A stretch of 64,000 nucleotides of DNA. Source: Kribbella antibiotica (lineage in GTDB: Bacteria > Actinomycetota > Actinomycetes > Propionibacteriales > Kribbellaceae). The stretch is taken from the NCBI RefSeq assembly GCF_004349055.1, contig NZ_SMKX01000016.1:26410-90409 (forward strand), in the 5' to 3' direction. The notes under the pieces are model-generated. The model was given only the letters and a program-made list of their open reading frames with translations, did not search any database and was not told the origin of the DNA. Numbering within the stretch: the first letter of the stretch is position 1; every line of letters starts with the position of its first letter. Of this stretch, positions 30,461 to 39,224 are shown one piece after another. The position numbers and the translations under genes are program-made.

Positions 30461-32955
30461 CCACCGCGGCCCAAGGCACCCACGCGATCGCGGTCCCTGT
30501 CGATCCGACCGCACCGTTGTCTCTAGCCCCGGTCTGGCACGAGACCATCCCCACCGTCCGCGCCGACGCGCTAGCCTGGCGAACCCGCGAACTTCGCCGA
30601 CCGCTCGCGCCCGGTCAAGTCCAGCGCGCGCTTCTCGCCACCTACCTGGATGGCGCCGACCTGATCCTCACCACTGCCCGCTCCCACCTCGACAGCCCCG
30701 CCCTCCACGCTCTTGCCACTGCCCAACCCGGCTTAGGTCTGAGCGGCGACGTCGACCTCGGCCCGCTGCCCGACGGCGACATCGACGCGGCAGTCCTCGC
30801 CGCGGTCGCCGTGACGCTGGCCCGGTACGACGGCCTGACCGAGGTCGTGCTCGCGGTAGTCGGCGCCGCCCTCGAAACGGTCGCCTTCAGCATCGACGAC
30901 GACCGGAAAGTTGATGAGCTGTTCGCCCGCTCGGTGCCGGATCGTCGCGCGGCGATTGTCGTGCAGCTTGATACCGGACTGGCTGTGGGTGCGGACTATG
31001 AGCCCGGAATGGTTACTGGGTTTGCGGTGACTGTGCAGGTGAGCCGCGGACCTGGGGATCGGTTGGTGGCTCGGGTGCGGTCGAGTGATGCTGCGCTGGC
31101 TGAGATGTTTGCGCGCCATCTGCCGACGGTGTTCGGGCAGCTGCGGACGGCCCGGTCGGTGGGCGACCTGCAGTTGCTGACCGCGGCTGAAGAGGCCGCG
31201 GTTGTTGAGCTCGGTGCCGGCCGGACGTTGCCATCTTTGCGTTGGGCAACCATTCCGGAGGCGATCGCGGAGCGGACTGCCGAGCATCCTGAGGCGCCGG
31301 CGGTTTCGTTCGAAAGTGTCACGCTGAGCTACCGGGAGCTCGACGAGCTCAGCACGCGGGTCTGTGCGGGGTTGCAGGCTCGAGGGGTCGCGCGGCGGGC
31401 GCGGGTTGGTGTCTGCCTGCCGCGGTCGGCTGAGCTGATTGCCATCCTGCTCGGCATCCTCAAGGCCGGCGCCGCCTATGTCCCGATGGACCCCGACTAT
31501 CCGGCCGACCGCCTGCACTACACAGCCGATGACGCCGAGCTGTCAGCAGTTGTCACGACCCAGTCCTTCCCCGGACACACGACGATTCACCCTCACGACC
31601 TTCTCGGCTTCACGCAGAAGACTCCTCGTCCGGAGTTCGGGGCGAAAGCCGACGATCCGGCGTACCTGATCTACACCTCGGGGTCGACCGGGCGGCCCAA
31701 GGGGGTTGTGGTCGGGCATCGGTCGGTGCTGAGCCTGGTTGAGGCGACACGGGGGTTTGCACTCGGACCGGGTGATACCTGGACACAATTTCACTCGGTG
31801 GCTTTCGACTTCTCGGTGTGGGAGATCTGGGGCTGCCTCATGACCGGTGGGCGGTTAGTGGTGGTGTCACCACTGACCGCACGTTCGCCGGACGAGTTCT
31901 TCGCGCTGCTTCGCAACGAGCGCGTGACCGTGCTCAACCAGACGCCGACCGCCTTCGGGCAATTGGCCGGTGATCCAGGCGAGCTGGATGTGCGGTTGGT
32001 GATCTTCGGTGGCGAATCTCTCGATCCGCGCCTGCTGCTGGGCTGGTTCGATGCGCGGCCGGAGTCGGTCTGCCGACTGGTCAACATGTTCGGGATCACC
32101 GAGACCACGGTGCATGTGACGGCCGAGGAGCTGACCAGGCACAGCGCATTGACCGGCTCACGCGCTGTTGGGAAACCGTTGCCTGGTTGGTCGGTGGTGG
32201 TGCGCGACCCCGCAGGCCGGATCGTGCCGATCGGCGTACCGGGCGAGATCTGGGTCGGCGGTGTGGGCGTCAGCCAGGGCTACTACTGCCGCGACGAGCT
32301 GACCGCCCAACGGTTCGTTACCGACCCCACCGGTCAACGCTACTACCGCAGCGGCGACCTCGGGCGGCTGCTGCCGGACGGTCGGCTCGAGCATCTTGGC
32401 CGGATCGACGATCAGGTCAGCATCCGCGGCCACCGGGTCGAACTCGGCGAGATCTCCGCTGTCCTGCTGCAGGATCCACAGGTGACCGCAGCTGCTGTCA
32501 TCGTGGCCGGTGGTCGCTTACTGTCCTTCGTCGTGACGAGCGATGATCCGCTCGCGATTCGCCGCCGGGCCGCCGGCATCCTGCCGGATTACATGCTCCC
32601 GGCAACGATCACGCGCGTCGATCAGTTGCCACTGACAACCAACGGCAAACTGGACGTGGCGACGCTCGCCGCACTCCCCCGCTCAGCCCCGGTCCCGGTC
32701 CTGGCGGCATCGGACGGTCCGCAGCAGGACGCCGTACAAGTGATTTGCGGGGTGTGGAGTGAGCTACTCGGGGAGCCGGTCGAACCAACTGACGACTTCT
32801 TCGAGCTTGGCGGCAACTCCTTGCTGGCAACCAAACTGGGGCTGGCCTTGAAGGCAGCAGGCTTCCCAGGGCTCCCGGTTCGGGAGCTCTATCGACGACC
32901 AACGCCGGCGGGCGTGGCCGGTTACTACGGGAAAGGTACAGCGGACCCTTGCTGA
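30457..32955 (+). CDS. Free-standing Thr-activating A-PCP protein with degenerate C domain
   Basis: An 832-residue protein. Residues 1 to about 255 look like a shortened condensation domain; where HHxxxDG should be there is ARSHLDS, so it is probably inactive. Residues 260-740 form an adenylation domain ([23 protein letters not shown]), and 750-820 a PCP (FFELGGNSLLATKL). The pocket residues from FDFSVWEIW, LNQTPTAF, VIFGGES and NMFGITETTVHV read DFWNIGMVHK, a textbook Thr code. Free Thr A-PCP proteins such as SyrB1 hold Thr for on-carrier modification before a transferase delivers it to the line. Here an SDR precedes and a carbamoyltransferase follows, with GTGA and 7-nt overlaps, so one of these may act on Thr-S-PCP. 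Confidence 0.9.
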   Translation: MTTAAQGTHAIAVPVDPTAPLSLAPVWHETIPTVRADALAWRTRELRRPLAPGQVQRALLATYLDGADLILTTARSHLDSPALHALATAQPGLGLSGDVDLGPLPDGDIDAAVLAAVAVTLARYDGLTEVVLAVVGAALETVAFSIDDDRKVDELFARSVPDRRAAIVVQLDTGLAVGADYEPGMVTGFAVTVQVSRGPGDRLVARVRSSDAALAEMFARHLPTVFGQLRTARSVGDLQLLTAAEEAAVVELGAGRTLPSLRWATIPEAIAERTAEHPEAPAVSFESVTLSYRELDELSTRVCAGLQARGVARRARVGVCLPRSAELIAILLGILKAGAAYVPMDPDYPADRLHYTADDAELSAVVTTQSFPGHTTIHPHDLLGFTQKTPRPEFGAKADDPAYLIYTSGSTGRPKGVVVGHRSVLSLVEATRGFALGPGDTWTQFHSVAFDFSVWEIWGCLMTGGRLVVVSPLTARSPDEFFALLRNERVTVLNQTPTAFGQLAGDPGELDVRLVIFGGESLDPRLLLGWFDARPESVCRLVNMFGITETTVHVTAEELTRHSALTGSRAVGKPLPGWSVVVRDPAGRIVPIGVPGEIWVGGVGVSQGYYCRDELTAQRFVTDPTGQRYYRSGDLGRLLPDGRLEHLGRIDDQVSIRGHRVELGEISAVLLQDPQVTAAAVIVAGGRLLSFVVTSDDPLAIRRRAAGILPDYMLPATITRVDQLPLTTNGKLDVATLAALPRSAPVPVLAASDGPQQDAVQVICGVWSELLGEPVEPTDDFFELGGNSLLATKLGLALKAAGFPGLPVRELYRRPTPAGVAGYYGKGTADPC

Positions 32956-34610
32956 TCTGTGGAATCAAGGCCTCGCACGACGGCGGGGTGGCGGTCGTCG
33001 ACGGTGACCGGCTGCTCTTCAGTACCGAGATCGAGAAGCTGGCGAACGCGCCGCGGTACAGCGCGCTCGGCCGGCTCGAACTGATCACCGAGATCCTGGC
33101 GACCGAAGGGCTGAAGCCGGCCGACATCGACCGGTTCGTGGTCGACGGCTGGTGGACCGAAGGAGCCGGAGGCGGTACTGCCATCCAGACCGGGCTGGCG
33201 GGTCGAGCATTCGAGCTGCCGGTCGCGCCCTACCTCGATGGCACGGACGGCCCGCTGCATCCGCACCTGTTCGACGGTCACAACTTCGGCGGCGCGGCCG
33301 AGGGATACGTGAGCTACCACCATGTGAGTAACCATGTGATGGGCGCCTACGTCTCCAGCCCGTTCGCGGTCCGGGGTGAGGACTCGCTCGTCCTGGTCTG
33401 GGACGGCGGCATGGTGCCGCGGCTCTACCACGTCGGCAACCGGACCCGCACGGTCACCGCGCTGGCGCCACTGCTGCCGATCACCGGCAACAGCTTCGGT
33501 GACTTCAGCGGTCAATTCGAACCGTTCTGGCGCGACACGTCCGACCTGACCGAGGACGAAACCGTTCGGTACCACCTGTCGATCGCCGGTAAGGCGATGG
33601 CCTACGCCGCGCTCGGCAAGGTCGAGGAGTCCGCATTCAAGGTCTTCGACGAGCTGCTGGCCGGGTTCTCCCGGATCGAGCTCGAGACCGCGCGCACCCT
33701 CGGCGCGAAGATCGCAGCCAACCGCGACCAACTGCTGCCTGGCCTGTCGAACGCAGACCTGATCGCCACCTTCCAGGCCTACCTCGGGCACCGACTGCTT
33801 GACGCTCTGGCCACCTTGCTGCGACGCCGCTTCCCCGGACAGCGCCCACAGCTTGCGATCGCGGGCGGCTGCGCACTGAACATCAAGTGGAACAGCTTGC
33901 TGCGCAACAGCGGCCTGTTCCAGGAGATCTGGGTGCCGCCGTTCCCGAACGACGCGGGTGCTGCGATCGGCACCGCCGCGTGCGAGCTGTTCCGGACCGG
34001 CCAACATGCTGCGCTGCGATGGGATGTGTACAGCGGACCGCAACTGGTCCAGTCCGAACTACCCAGCGGCTGGACAAGCCGCCCGTACGACGAAAGTCAG
34101 CTGGCCGCCCTCCTGCACGCCGAGGGCGAGCCGGTCGTGGTGTTGTCGGGCCGGGCGGAGATCGGCCCGCGTGCACTCGGCAACCGGAGCATCTTGGCGC
34201 CGGCCACCAGCGCCGCCACGAAGGACCAGCTGAACGTGATCAAGGATCGGGCCTTCTACCGTCCGGTCGCTCCGATCTGTCTGACCGAACGGGCCGAGGA
34301 GGTCTTCACCCCCGGCGGCGCCGATCCCTACATGCTGTTCGAGCACCACGTGCGCGCCGACTGGGTCGACCGGATTCCCGCGGTCATGCATCTCGACGGC
34401 AGCGCCCGGCTGCAGACGATCGACCAGAGCGCGAACAGCGCCACCAGCCGCATCCTCGCCGCCTACGCAGAGCTCAGCGGTATCCCCGTTCTGTGCAACA
34501 CGAGCGCGAACCTCAACGGCAGCGGCTTCTTCCCCGATGTCGCCTCGGCCGCGCACTGGGGTGGCACGAAGTACATCTGGTCCGACGGGGTCCTGCACAC
34601 CAAGGCGTGA
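32949..34610 (+). CDS. O-carbamoyltransferase, NodU/CmcH family
   Basis: 553 residues starting at a TTG inside the end of the A-PCP gene (LLICGIKASHDGG matches the family N-terminus). Family marks seen include the SHDGG entry, the His-rich segment HHVSNHVMGAY, GGCALNIKWNS, PPFPNDAGAAIGTA, GPRALGNRSILA and, near the C-terminus, NTSANLNGSG. Family members build carbamoyl-AMP from carbamoyl phosphate and ATP and pass the carbamoyl group to a hydroxyl, for example on Nod factors, cephems or the mannose of bleomycin. Likely targets here are the Thr or Ser hydroxyls of the peptide, the Thr held by the neighbouring A-PCP, or a sugar. It is the last gene of the operon. Confidence 0.9.
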   Translation: MLICGIKASHDGGVAVVDGDRLLFSTEIEKLANAPRYSALGRLELITEILATEGLKPADIDRFVVDGWWTEGAGGGTAIQTGLAGRAFELPVAPYLDGTDGPLHPHLFDGHNFGGAAEGYVSYHHVSNHVMGAYVSSPFAVRGEDSLVLVWDGGMVPRLYHVGNRTRTVTALAPLLPITGNSFGDFSGQFEPFWRDTSDLTEDETVRYHLSIAGKAMAYAALGKVEESAFKVFDELLAGFSRIELETARTLGAKIAANRDQLLPGLSNADLIATFQAYLGHRLLDALATLLRRRFPGQRPQLAIAGGCALNIKWNSLLRNSGLFQEIWVPPFPNDAGAAIGTAACELFRTGQHAALRWDVYSGPQLVQSELPSGWTSRPYDESQLAALLHAEGEPVVVLSGRAEIGPRALGNRSILAPATSAATKDQLNVIKDRAFYRPVAPICLTERAEEVFTPGGADPYMLFEHHVRADWVDRIPAVMHLDGSARLQTIDQSANSATSRILAAYAELSGIPVLCNTSANLNGSGFFPDVASAAHWGGTKYIWSDGVLHTKA

Positions 34611-34626
34611 CCGGCAGCCGCCGGTC
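34609..34626 (+). terminator. Hairpin overlapping the carbamoyltransferase stop
   Basis: GACCGGC-AGCC-GCCGGTC forms a perfect 7-bp stem with a 4-nt loop that includes the end of the TGA stop. There is no T-run, as is common in actinomycetes. It probably marks the right end of the tailoring operon. Confidence 0.55.
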
Positions 34627-34720
34627 CCGGTCGTAACCTGCGCGTCTCCTGCAGTTACCGCAGCTGAAACATGCGCTTCTTACCTTGAGAGCCCTGTCAG
34701 CCTGGTGAGGCGGTGTGCCG

Positions 34721-36943
34721 ATGTACGAGTACGTTGACCCGTTCATTGGAACCGGTGCCACGGACCTGCCTGCGCCGCAGGGACTGGCCGCGACCTGGTG
34801 GTGGCCCAAGCCGCAGGTCGGGAACACGCATCCAGGCGCCATGCATCCGTTCGGGATGGTGTCGGCCTGCCCGTATTCGGGGGCCTACCCTACCGGCTAC
34901 GGACTGTACGACTTCAATACGGAGGGCGTGCCCAAGCAGTTGTACGACCGCCCGGTCGCCTCGGGGTTCACCCACTTCCAGCAGTCCGGTACGGGCGCGA
35001 TCCGCAAGTACTACAACTACTTCCGGGTGACGCCGATGCTCGGCCCGCTCGACGATCTGGGCACCAACTGGGATCTGCTGGATGAAGTGGCCGAGCCCGG
35101 CTACTACTCGGCGACGCTGAGCTCGGGGGTGCACTGCGAGCTGACGGTCGGCCCCAAATCGGCCGTCCACCGGTACACCTTCCCGGCGAACGACGCTGCC
35201 CGGATCGTCATCGACGCCTCGACCGGCGGGCTCGCCATCCCGCACGGCCGGACGGTGCCGCTGAAGGCGCATCTGGCGATGCTGGAGCCCGGGGTGGCGC
35301 AAGGCGAGATCCACGTCGAGGGCGTGCCGCTGGCCGTGCATCTGGAGGTCGACGCCCCCGACTGGCGGCAGCTGCTCTGGTACGACCGGCGCCTGATGCC
35401 CGGCGGCACCCGCCTCGACTTCGACTACATCCGCCCGACCACCCTGCGGCCATTCGGGCTGATGTTCATGGGCCAGTCCCGCGCCGAGCAGACCGTCGAG
35501 GTGCGACTCGGGTTCTCGCTGCGCGGGTGCGAGCAGGCGCGCAACAACCTGTACGCCGATGTCGGCCGCGAGCAGGTGACTTTCAGCGCACGGCGCGACG
35601 AAACCGCCGCCACCTGGCGCGACCACCTCGGCAAAGTGTCGATCAAGGCGGACTCCGACGACCAGGCAACCGTTTTCGGCACCGCGCTTTATCACTCGCT
35701 GCTCAAACCGTGCTTCGCCCCGGACGAGAGCCCGTCATGGACGACCGCGGGCCCGTACGCGTTCGACATCTGCACCATGTGGGACATCTACCGCACCCAA
35801 CTGCCGCTGATGACCACGTTCTTCCCGGAGCGTTCGATCGCACTGGCCGGCGCGATGCTGTCGATCGCCGAGCAGGAGGGCAACCTGCCGATCGGCTATC
35901 GGATGGCCAAGGGCGCGGACCGGTTCTCCCGGCAAGGCAGCGCGCTCGCGCACACCTTCCTGGCCGACCTGTGCCAACTCGATCTGCCGGGTATCGACTG
36001 GGACTGGGCCATGGTGCACCTGGAGATGGACCTGCACCGGACGTACGGCGAGGACTACCTGGTGCACGGGGTCGCGCATCCGATCAGTCACACCCTCGAC
36101 CTGGCGTACGCCTATCACTGCACCGCGGCGATTGCCCGCAAGGTGCGCGACCGGACGCTGGCCAAGCAGATGCGCGACCACGCGCAGGGCTGGCAGGCGG
36201 CGTACGATCCGGCGACCGGTCTGCTGCGCGACTCGACGTTCTACGAGGGCGGTCGCTGGAACTACTCCTTCCGGCTGCTGCACGACATGCGCGCCCGGAT
36301 CGCGCTAGCCGGCGGAGACCAAGCGTTCGTGGGACTACTCGACAAGTTCTTCGGGTACGACGCCGTACCGGTCACGCAGCCGGGGGTGGCGCCGAGTGTG
36401 GCCGAGATGAATGCCGGCTACGAGCTGAGCCGGTTCGAGGGGTTGAACAACGAGCCGGACTACGAAGCGCCTTGGTCGTATCACTACGCCGGACGGCCGG
36501 ACCGGACCGCCGAGGTCGTCCATGCCGCGATCGCCAACCAGTTCGGCACCGGCCGGGGTGGGCTGCCGGGCAATGACGACTCCGGCGGGCTGTCTGCCTG
36601 GTACGTGTGGGCGACGCTCGGGCTGTTCCCGGTGGCTGGGCAGAACCTGTTCCTGCTGAGCGCACCGGCTGTGGCCGAGTCCACCAGCCGACTGCCGGAC
36701 GGCGAATTGTCCATCACCACAACGGGATTCGAGCCGGTCGAGCCAGGTGGGCCGATCTCCTACGTCCAGTCCGTCGCGGTGGACGGCAAGGCCCTGGAGC
36801 GCCCCTGGATCTCTGGGCGCGAACTACGGCACATCCGCCATCTGCACATCGAGCTCGGCCCGCAACCGTCCCGTTGGGGCGGTCGGGTCAGGCCACCCTC
36901 GACATCAGACCACACCACTGGAGGTGGGCATGAACTTCGCTGA
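34721..36943 (+). CDS. GH92 family glycoside hydrolase (alpha-mannosidase type)
   Basis: About 740 residues covering both GH92 domains from the first residues: YVDPFIGTG, GNTHPGAMHPFGM and SGFTHFQQSG in the N-terminal beta-sandwich, then TMWDIYRTQLPL, NNEPDYE and GLPGNDDSGGLSAWYVW in the (alpha/alpha)6 barrel. The Glu of NEP and the Asp pair of GNDD match the residues known in GH92 as general acid and base. GH92 enzymes are Ca-dependent exo-alpha-mannosidases. There is no signal peptide, unusual in a family that is mostly secreted, so it probably acts inside the cell on imported oligosaccharides. A GTG at 34715 is an alternative start; the gagg at 34706-34709 serves both. Confidence 0.9.
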   Translation: MYEYVDPFIGTGATDLPAPQGLAATWWWPKPQVGNTHPGAMHPFGMVSACPYSGAYPTGYGLYDFNTEGVPKQLYDRPVASGFTHFQQSGTGAIRKYYNYFRVTPMLGPLDDLGTNWDLLDEVAEPGYYSATLSSGVHCELTVGPKSAVHRYTFPANDAARIVIDASTGGLAIPHGRTVPLKAHLAMLEPGVAQGEIHVEGVPLAVHLEVDAPDWRQLLWYDRRLMPGGTRLDFDYIRPTTLRPFGLMFMGQSRAEQTVEVRLGFSLRGCEQARNNLYADVGREQVTFSARRDETAATWRDHLGKVSIKADSDDQATVFGTALYHSLLKPCFAPDESPSWTTAGPYAFDICTMWDIYRTQLPLMTTFFPERSIALAGAMLSIAEQEGNLPIGYRMAKGADRFSRQGSALAHTFLADLCQLDLPGIDWDWAMVHLEMDLHRTYGEDYLVHGVAHPISHTLDLAYAYHCTAAIARKVRDRTLAKQMRDHAQGWQAAYDPATGLLRDSTFYEGGRWNYSFRLLHDMRARIALAGGDQAFVGLLDKFFGYDAVPVTQPGVAPSVAEMNAGYELSRFEGLNNEPDYEAPWSYHYAGRPDRTAEVVHAAIANQFGTGRGGLPGNDDSGGLSAWYVWATLGLFPVAGQNLFLLSAPAVAESTSRLPDGELSITTTGFEPVEPGGPISYVQSVAVDGKALERPWISGRELRHIRHLHIELGPQPSRWGGRVRPPSTSDHTTGGGHELR

Positions 36944-38237
36944 CAACACACTCGTTCCGTCCACACCCAGCCGTCGGATGGTCATCGTGGTCCGCGCGGA
37001 CCCGGTGATCTGCGGACACTCCGGCGAGGCCCGCTGCCTCGCAGAGGTGGCGCTCACGCGGGGGTTCGACGACGTGCGGATCGTGACTTGGCCGCTGGAT
37101 GCGCTGGAGGCGGCCGGGCTGCCGCTCAAGCCACTCGATCACTTGCTGCCGTACAGCCCTGGCATCACCGTGGAGCGTCCCGATCCCGTCGGCGACTACC
37201 GGGTGCCCGATGGGCGTTACCTGTCCGGGCTTATCGGGCGGCTGGTCGAGCTGTTCAGCGACGGGGTGCCGACCGTTGCGATGTCGCTCTATCTGAGCCC
37301 GCATGCGATCGCCGTACAGGAGGCTGTTCAGGTGGCGCGCCGGATCGGGCCTGCGCGGGTCACCACTGTCGCCGAGGCGGTGGGCTCGGACATCACCAAC
37401 GTGGTGCGCGAGTGCGTCACCACCGGCCGATTCGGGGCGGCCGCGCACATCCTGTCGGTGTACTTGGAAGCCGACCACTGCGTGGCGGTGTCGGAGTACA
37501 CCAAGGACCTGATCGTGGCCTCGGCTGCGACCCTCGACGACATGCACGGTACGACGTTCGCGCAGCAGTGCCAGGAGCGCATCGCCATCTCCTACCCGGC
37601 TGTCGACTCATGGCCTTACCTGTCGCTCACCGAGGACCGGATCGCCGAAACCCTTACTCAGCGCGGACTTTCACGCGACGGGTACGTGCTGTTCCTGTCC
37701 CGGATCGCCTCGGCCAAGGGGATCGACGACCTCATCGACGCCTACGCCAAATCGCGATCAGCCGAGCGCGTGCAGCTGGTCCTGGCCGGGCGCGGGCCAT
37801 ATGAAGAGGCGGTGGTGGCACGGGTCGCGGCAGCGGGCCTCGGCGAGCGAGTGCGCGTGCTGACCGATGTGGACGACGCCGAGAAGCCGGCGTTGATGGC
37901 TGGGAGCGCGGCGTTCGTGCTGCCGACCCGCGAGCAGCCCGAGTTCGTGGAGACGTTCGGGATCGCACTGGTCGAGAAGGCGCTCGCCGGTGGCGGACCG
38001 ATCATCACCTGCGCGACTGGCGGCGTACCGGAGGCTGTTGGTGACACGGCCCTGCTGGTGCCGCAGCATGACCCGGCCACGCTGCAGATCGTGCTCGACG
38101 AGGTTATCTGCGACTGGACCCGCGAGCAGCGGGCCGAGGCCGAGCAGCGCGCCCGGGCACACGCCTTGCAGTTCGACCGGGTCGCAGTCTTCGACCGTCT
38201 CTTCCAACTCGTCGAACCCCAGGCGGCCGTCGCCTGA
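36930..38237 (+). CDS. GT4-type glycosyltransferase
   Basis: 435 residues. The start is fixed by ggaggtggg at 36920-36928 just before ATG and lies 14 nt inside the GH92 gene, so the two are translationally linked. The N-terminal half has VICGHSGEARCLAEVAL, a GT-B acceptor-side Gly loop; the C-terminal half has LFLSRIASAKGIDDLIDAY, LVLAGRGPYEEAV and the GT4 donor motif ETFGIALVEKALAGG followed by GGVPEAVGDTA. It transfers a sugar from a nucleotide donor with retention. Donor and acceptor are unknown. It may serve glycan metabolism with GH92, or glycosylate the NRPS product. Confidence 0.85.
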   Translation: MNFADNTLVPSTPSRRMVIVVRADPVICGHSGEARCLAEVALTRGFDDVRIVTWPLDALEAAGLPLKPLDHLLPYSPGITVERPDPVGDYRVPDGRYLSGLIGRLVELFSDGVPTVAMSLYLSPHAIAVQEAVQVARRIGPARVTTVAEAVGSDITNVVRECVTTGRFGAAAHILSVYLEADHCVAVSEYTKDLIVASAATLDDMHGTTFAQQCQERIAISYPAVDSWPYLSLTEDRIAETLTQRGLSRDGYVLFLSRIASAKGIDDLIDAYAKSRSAERVQLVLAGRGPYEEAVVARVAAAGLGERVRVLTDVDDAEKPALMAGSAAFVLPTREQPEFVETFGIALVEKALAGGGPIITCATGGVPEAVGDTALLVPQHDPATLQIVLDEVICDWTREQRAEAEQRARAHALQFDRVAVFDRLFQLVEPQAAVA

Positions 38238-38272
38238 CCACTTCATCTCAATTTGACCACTTATTTACCAGT
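38237..38272. promoter_or_regulatory. AGTGGT repeat operator upstream of the first GH16 gene
   Basis: On the minus strand AGTGGT occurs at 38237-38242 and 38256-38261, and ACTGGT at 38267-38272; the last two are exactly 11 bp apart. The same paired motif occurs before two nearby genes. A regulator binding one face of the helix would fit; the GntR/UTRA protein at 43392 is the obvious candidate. Confidence 0.55.
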
Positions 38273-38314
38273 GTGGCAGGGTGCTCTTCAGTTCCCTGAC
38301 ACACTGGAGATGCC

Positions 38315-39175
38315 ATGCAACGAGTTCGCCCCGCAGCGGTACTGGTGACAGCCGTGATCGCGACGGCCGCTCTGCTCACCGCCGGCTGCGACGACCAGGA
38401 GGAGCCGGCGCCCCCGCAGCCGGCATCGAAGATCACTTGGCAGGACGAGTTCAACGACGCCGCCGGCACGAAGCCGAACCCGGCGAAGTGGAGCTACCAG
38501 CTCGGCGGTGAGCCGCAGTGGGGCAACGAGGAATGGCAGTACTACACCGACCGCGCCGAGAACGCCGCGACCGACGGCGAAGGGAATCTGGTCCTCAGCG
38601 CCCGGCGGGAGAAGGTCCCCGGGATGGAGGACTGCAAGTACGGCTCCTGCGACATCACCTCGGCCCGCATCACGACAGCGGACAAATTCGACCAGGCCTA
38701 CGGCAAGTTCGAGGCCAGGATCAAGGTTCCGGCCGGCCAGGGCCTACTGCCGGCATTCTGGGCCATGGGCAACAACGAGGACGTGGCCGACTGGCCGGCC
38801 AACGGCGAGATCGACATCATGGAGGTCGTCGGCAGCGAGCCCGGCAACGTCTACGGCACCATCCACGGCCCGGGGTACTCGGCGACCGAGGGCCCCACGA
38901 AGGCCAGCGCGCTTCCCGAGGGCAAGGCCTGGGCCGACGACTTCCACGTGTACGACATCGTCTGGTCGCCCAACCTGATCGTCTGGCACGTCGACGGCCG
39001 TGAGTACTACCGCGTCACCCCGGAATCGCTGCCGAAGGGGAAGAAGTGGGTCTACGACCACAACTTCTATCTCTTGCTCAATGTCGCGGTCGGTGGCACC
39101 TGGCCCGGCGATCCCGACGACGAGACCGAATTCCCCGCGCAGATGCTGGTGGACTGGGTCCGCGCCTACTCCTGA
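38315..39175 (+). CDS. GH16 beta-glucanase lipoprotein
   Basis: 286 residues. The signal peptide ends in the lipobox LLTAGC, so the protein is probably membrane-anchored outside the cell. The catalytic core is GEIDIMEVVG, the GH16 E-x-D-x-x-E box with nucleophile and acid/base Glu. WGNEEWQYYT, FEARIKVPAG and the C-terminal MLVDWVRAYS are also typical of laminarinase-like GH16 endo-beta-1,3-glucanases. It faces a second GH16 gene tail to tail. The AGTGGT repeats upstream suggest control together with the sugar importer. Confidence 0.92.
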   Translation: MQRVRPAAVLVTAVIATAALLTAGCDDQEEPAPPQPASKITWQDEFNDAAGTKPNPAKWSYQLGGEPQWGNEEWQYYTDRAENAATDGEGNLVLSARREKVPGMEDCKYGSCDITSARITTADKFDQAYGKFEARIKVPAGQGLLPAFWAMGNNEDVADWPANGEIDIMEVVGSEPGNVYGTIHGPGYSATEGPTKASALPEGKAWADDFHVYDIVWSPNLIVWHVDGREYYRVTPESLPKGKKWVYDHNFYLLLNVAVGGTWPGDPDDETEFPAQMLVDWVRAYS

Positions 39176-39178
39176 CAG

Positions 39179-39216
39179 TGGTGGTCCCGCCGCCCCCGAC
39201 GGGACCACCAGATTTT
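39179..39216 (+). terminator. Strong terminator between convergent GH16 genes
   Basis: TGGTGGTCCCG (39179-39189) pairs perfectly with 39200-39210 around a 10-nt loop, and the plus strand continues GATTTT. This is a classic factor-independent terminator for the plus-strand gene; the stem may also stop the opposing transcript. Confidence 0.85.
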
Positions 39217-39224
39217 GGGAAGTG

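Noticed and set aside
1..34610. MbtH-like protein, terminal thioesterase, halogenase, exporter or cluster regulator
   Set aside because: None was found among the genes or gaps in view; the cluster is cut at the left edge, so absence here is not absence from the cluster.
34609..34720. AGTGGT-type operator before the GH92 gene
   Set aside because: No copy of the motif is present, so GH92 and GT4 were not placed in the GH16/importer regulon.
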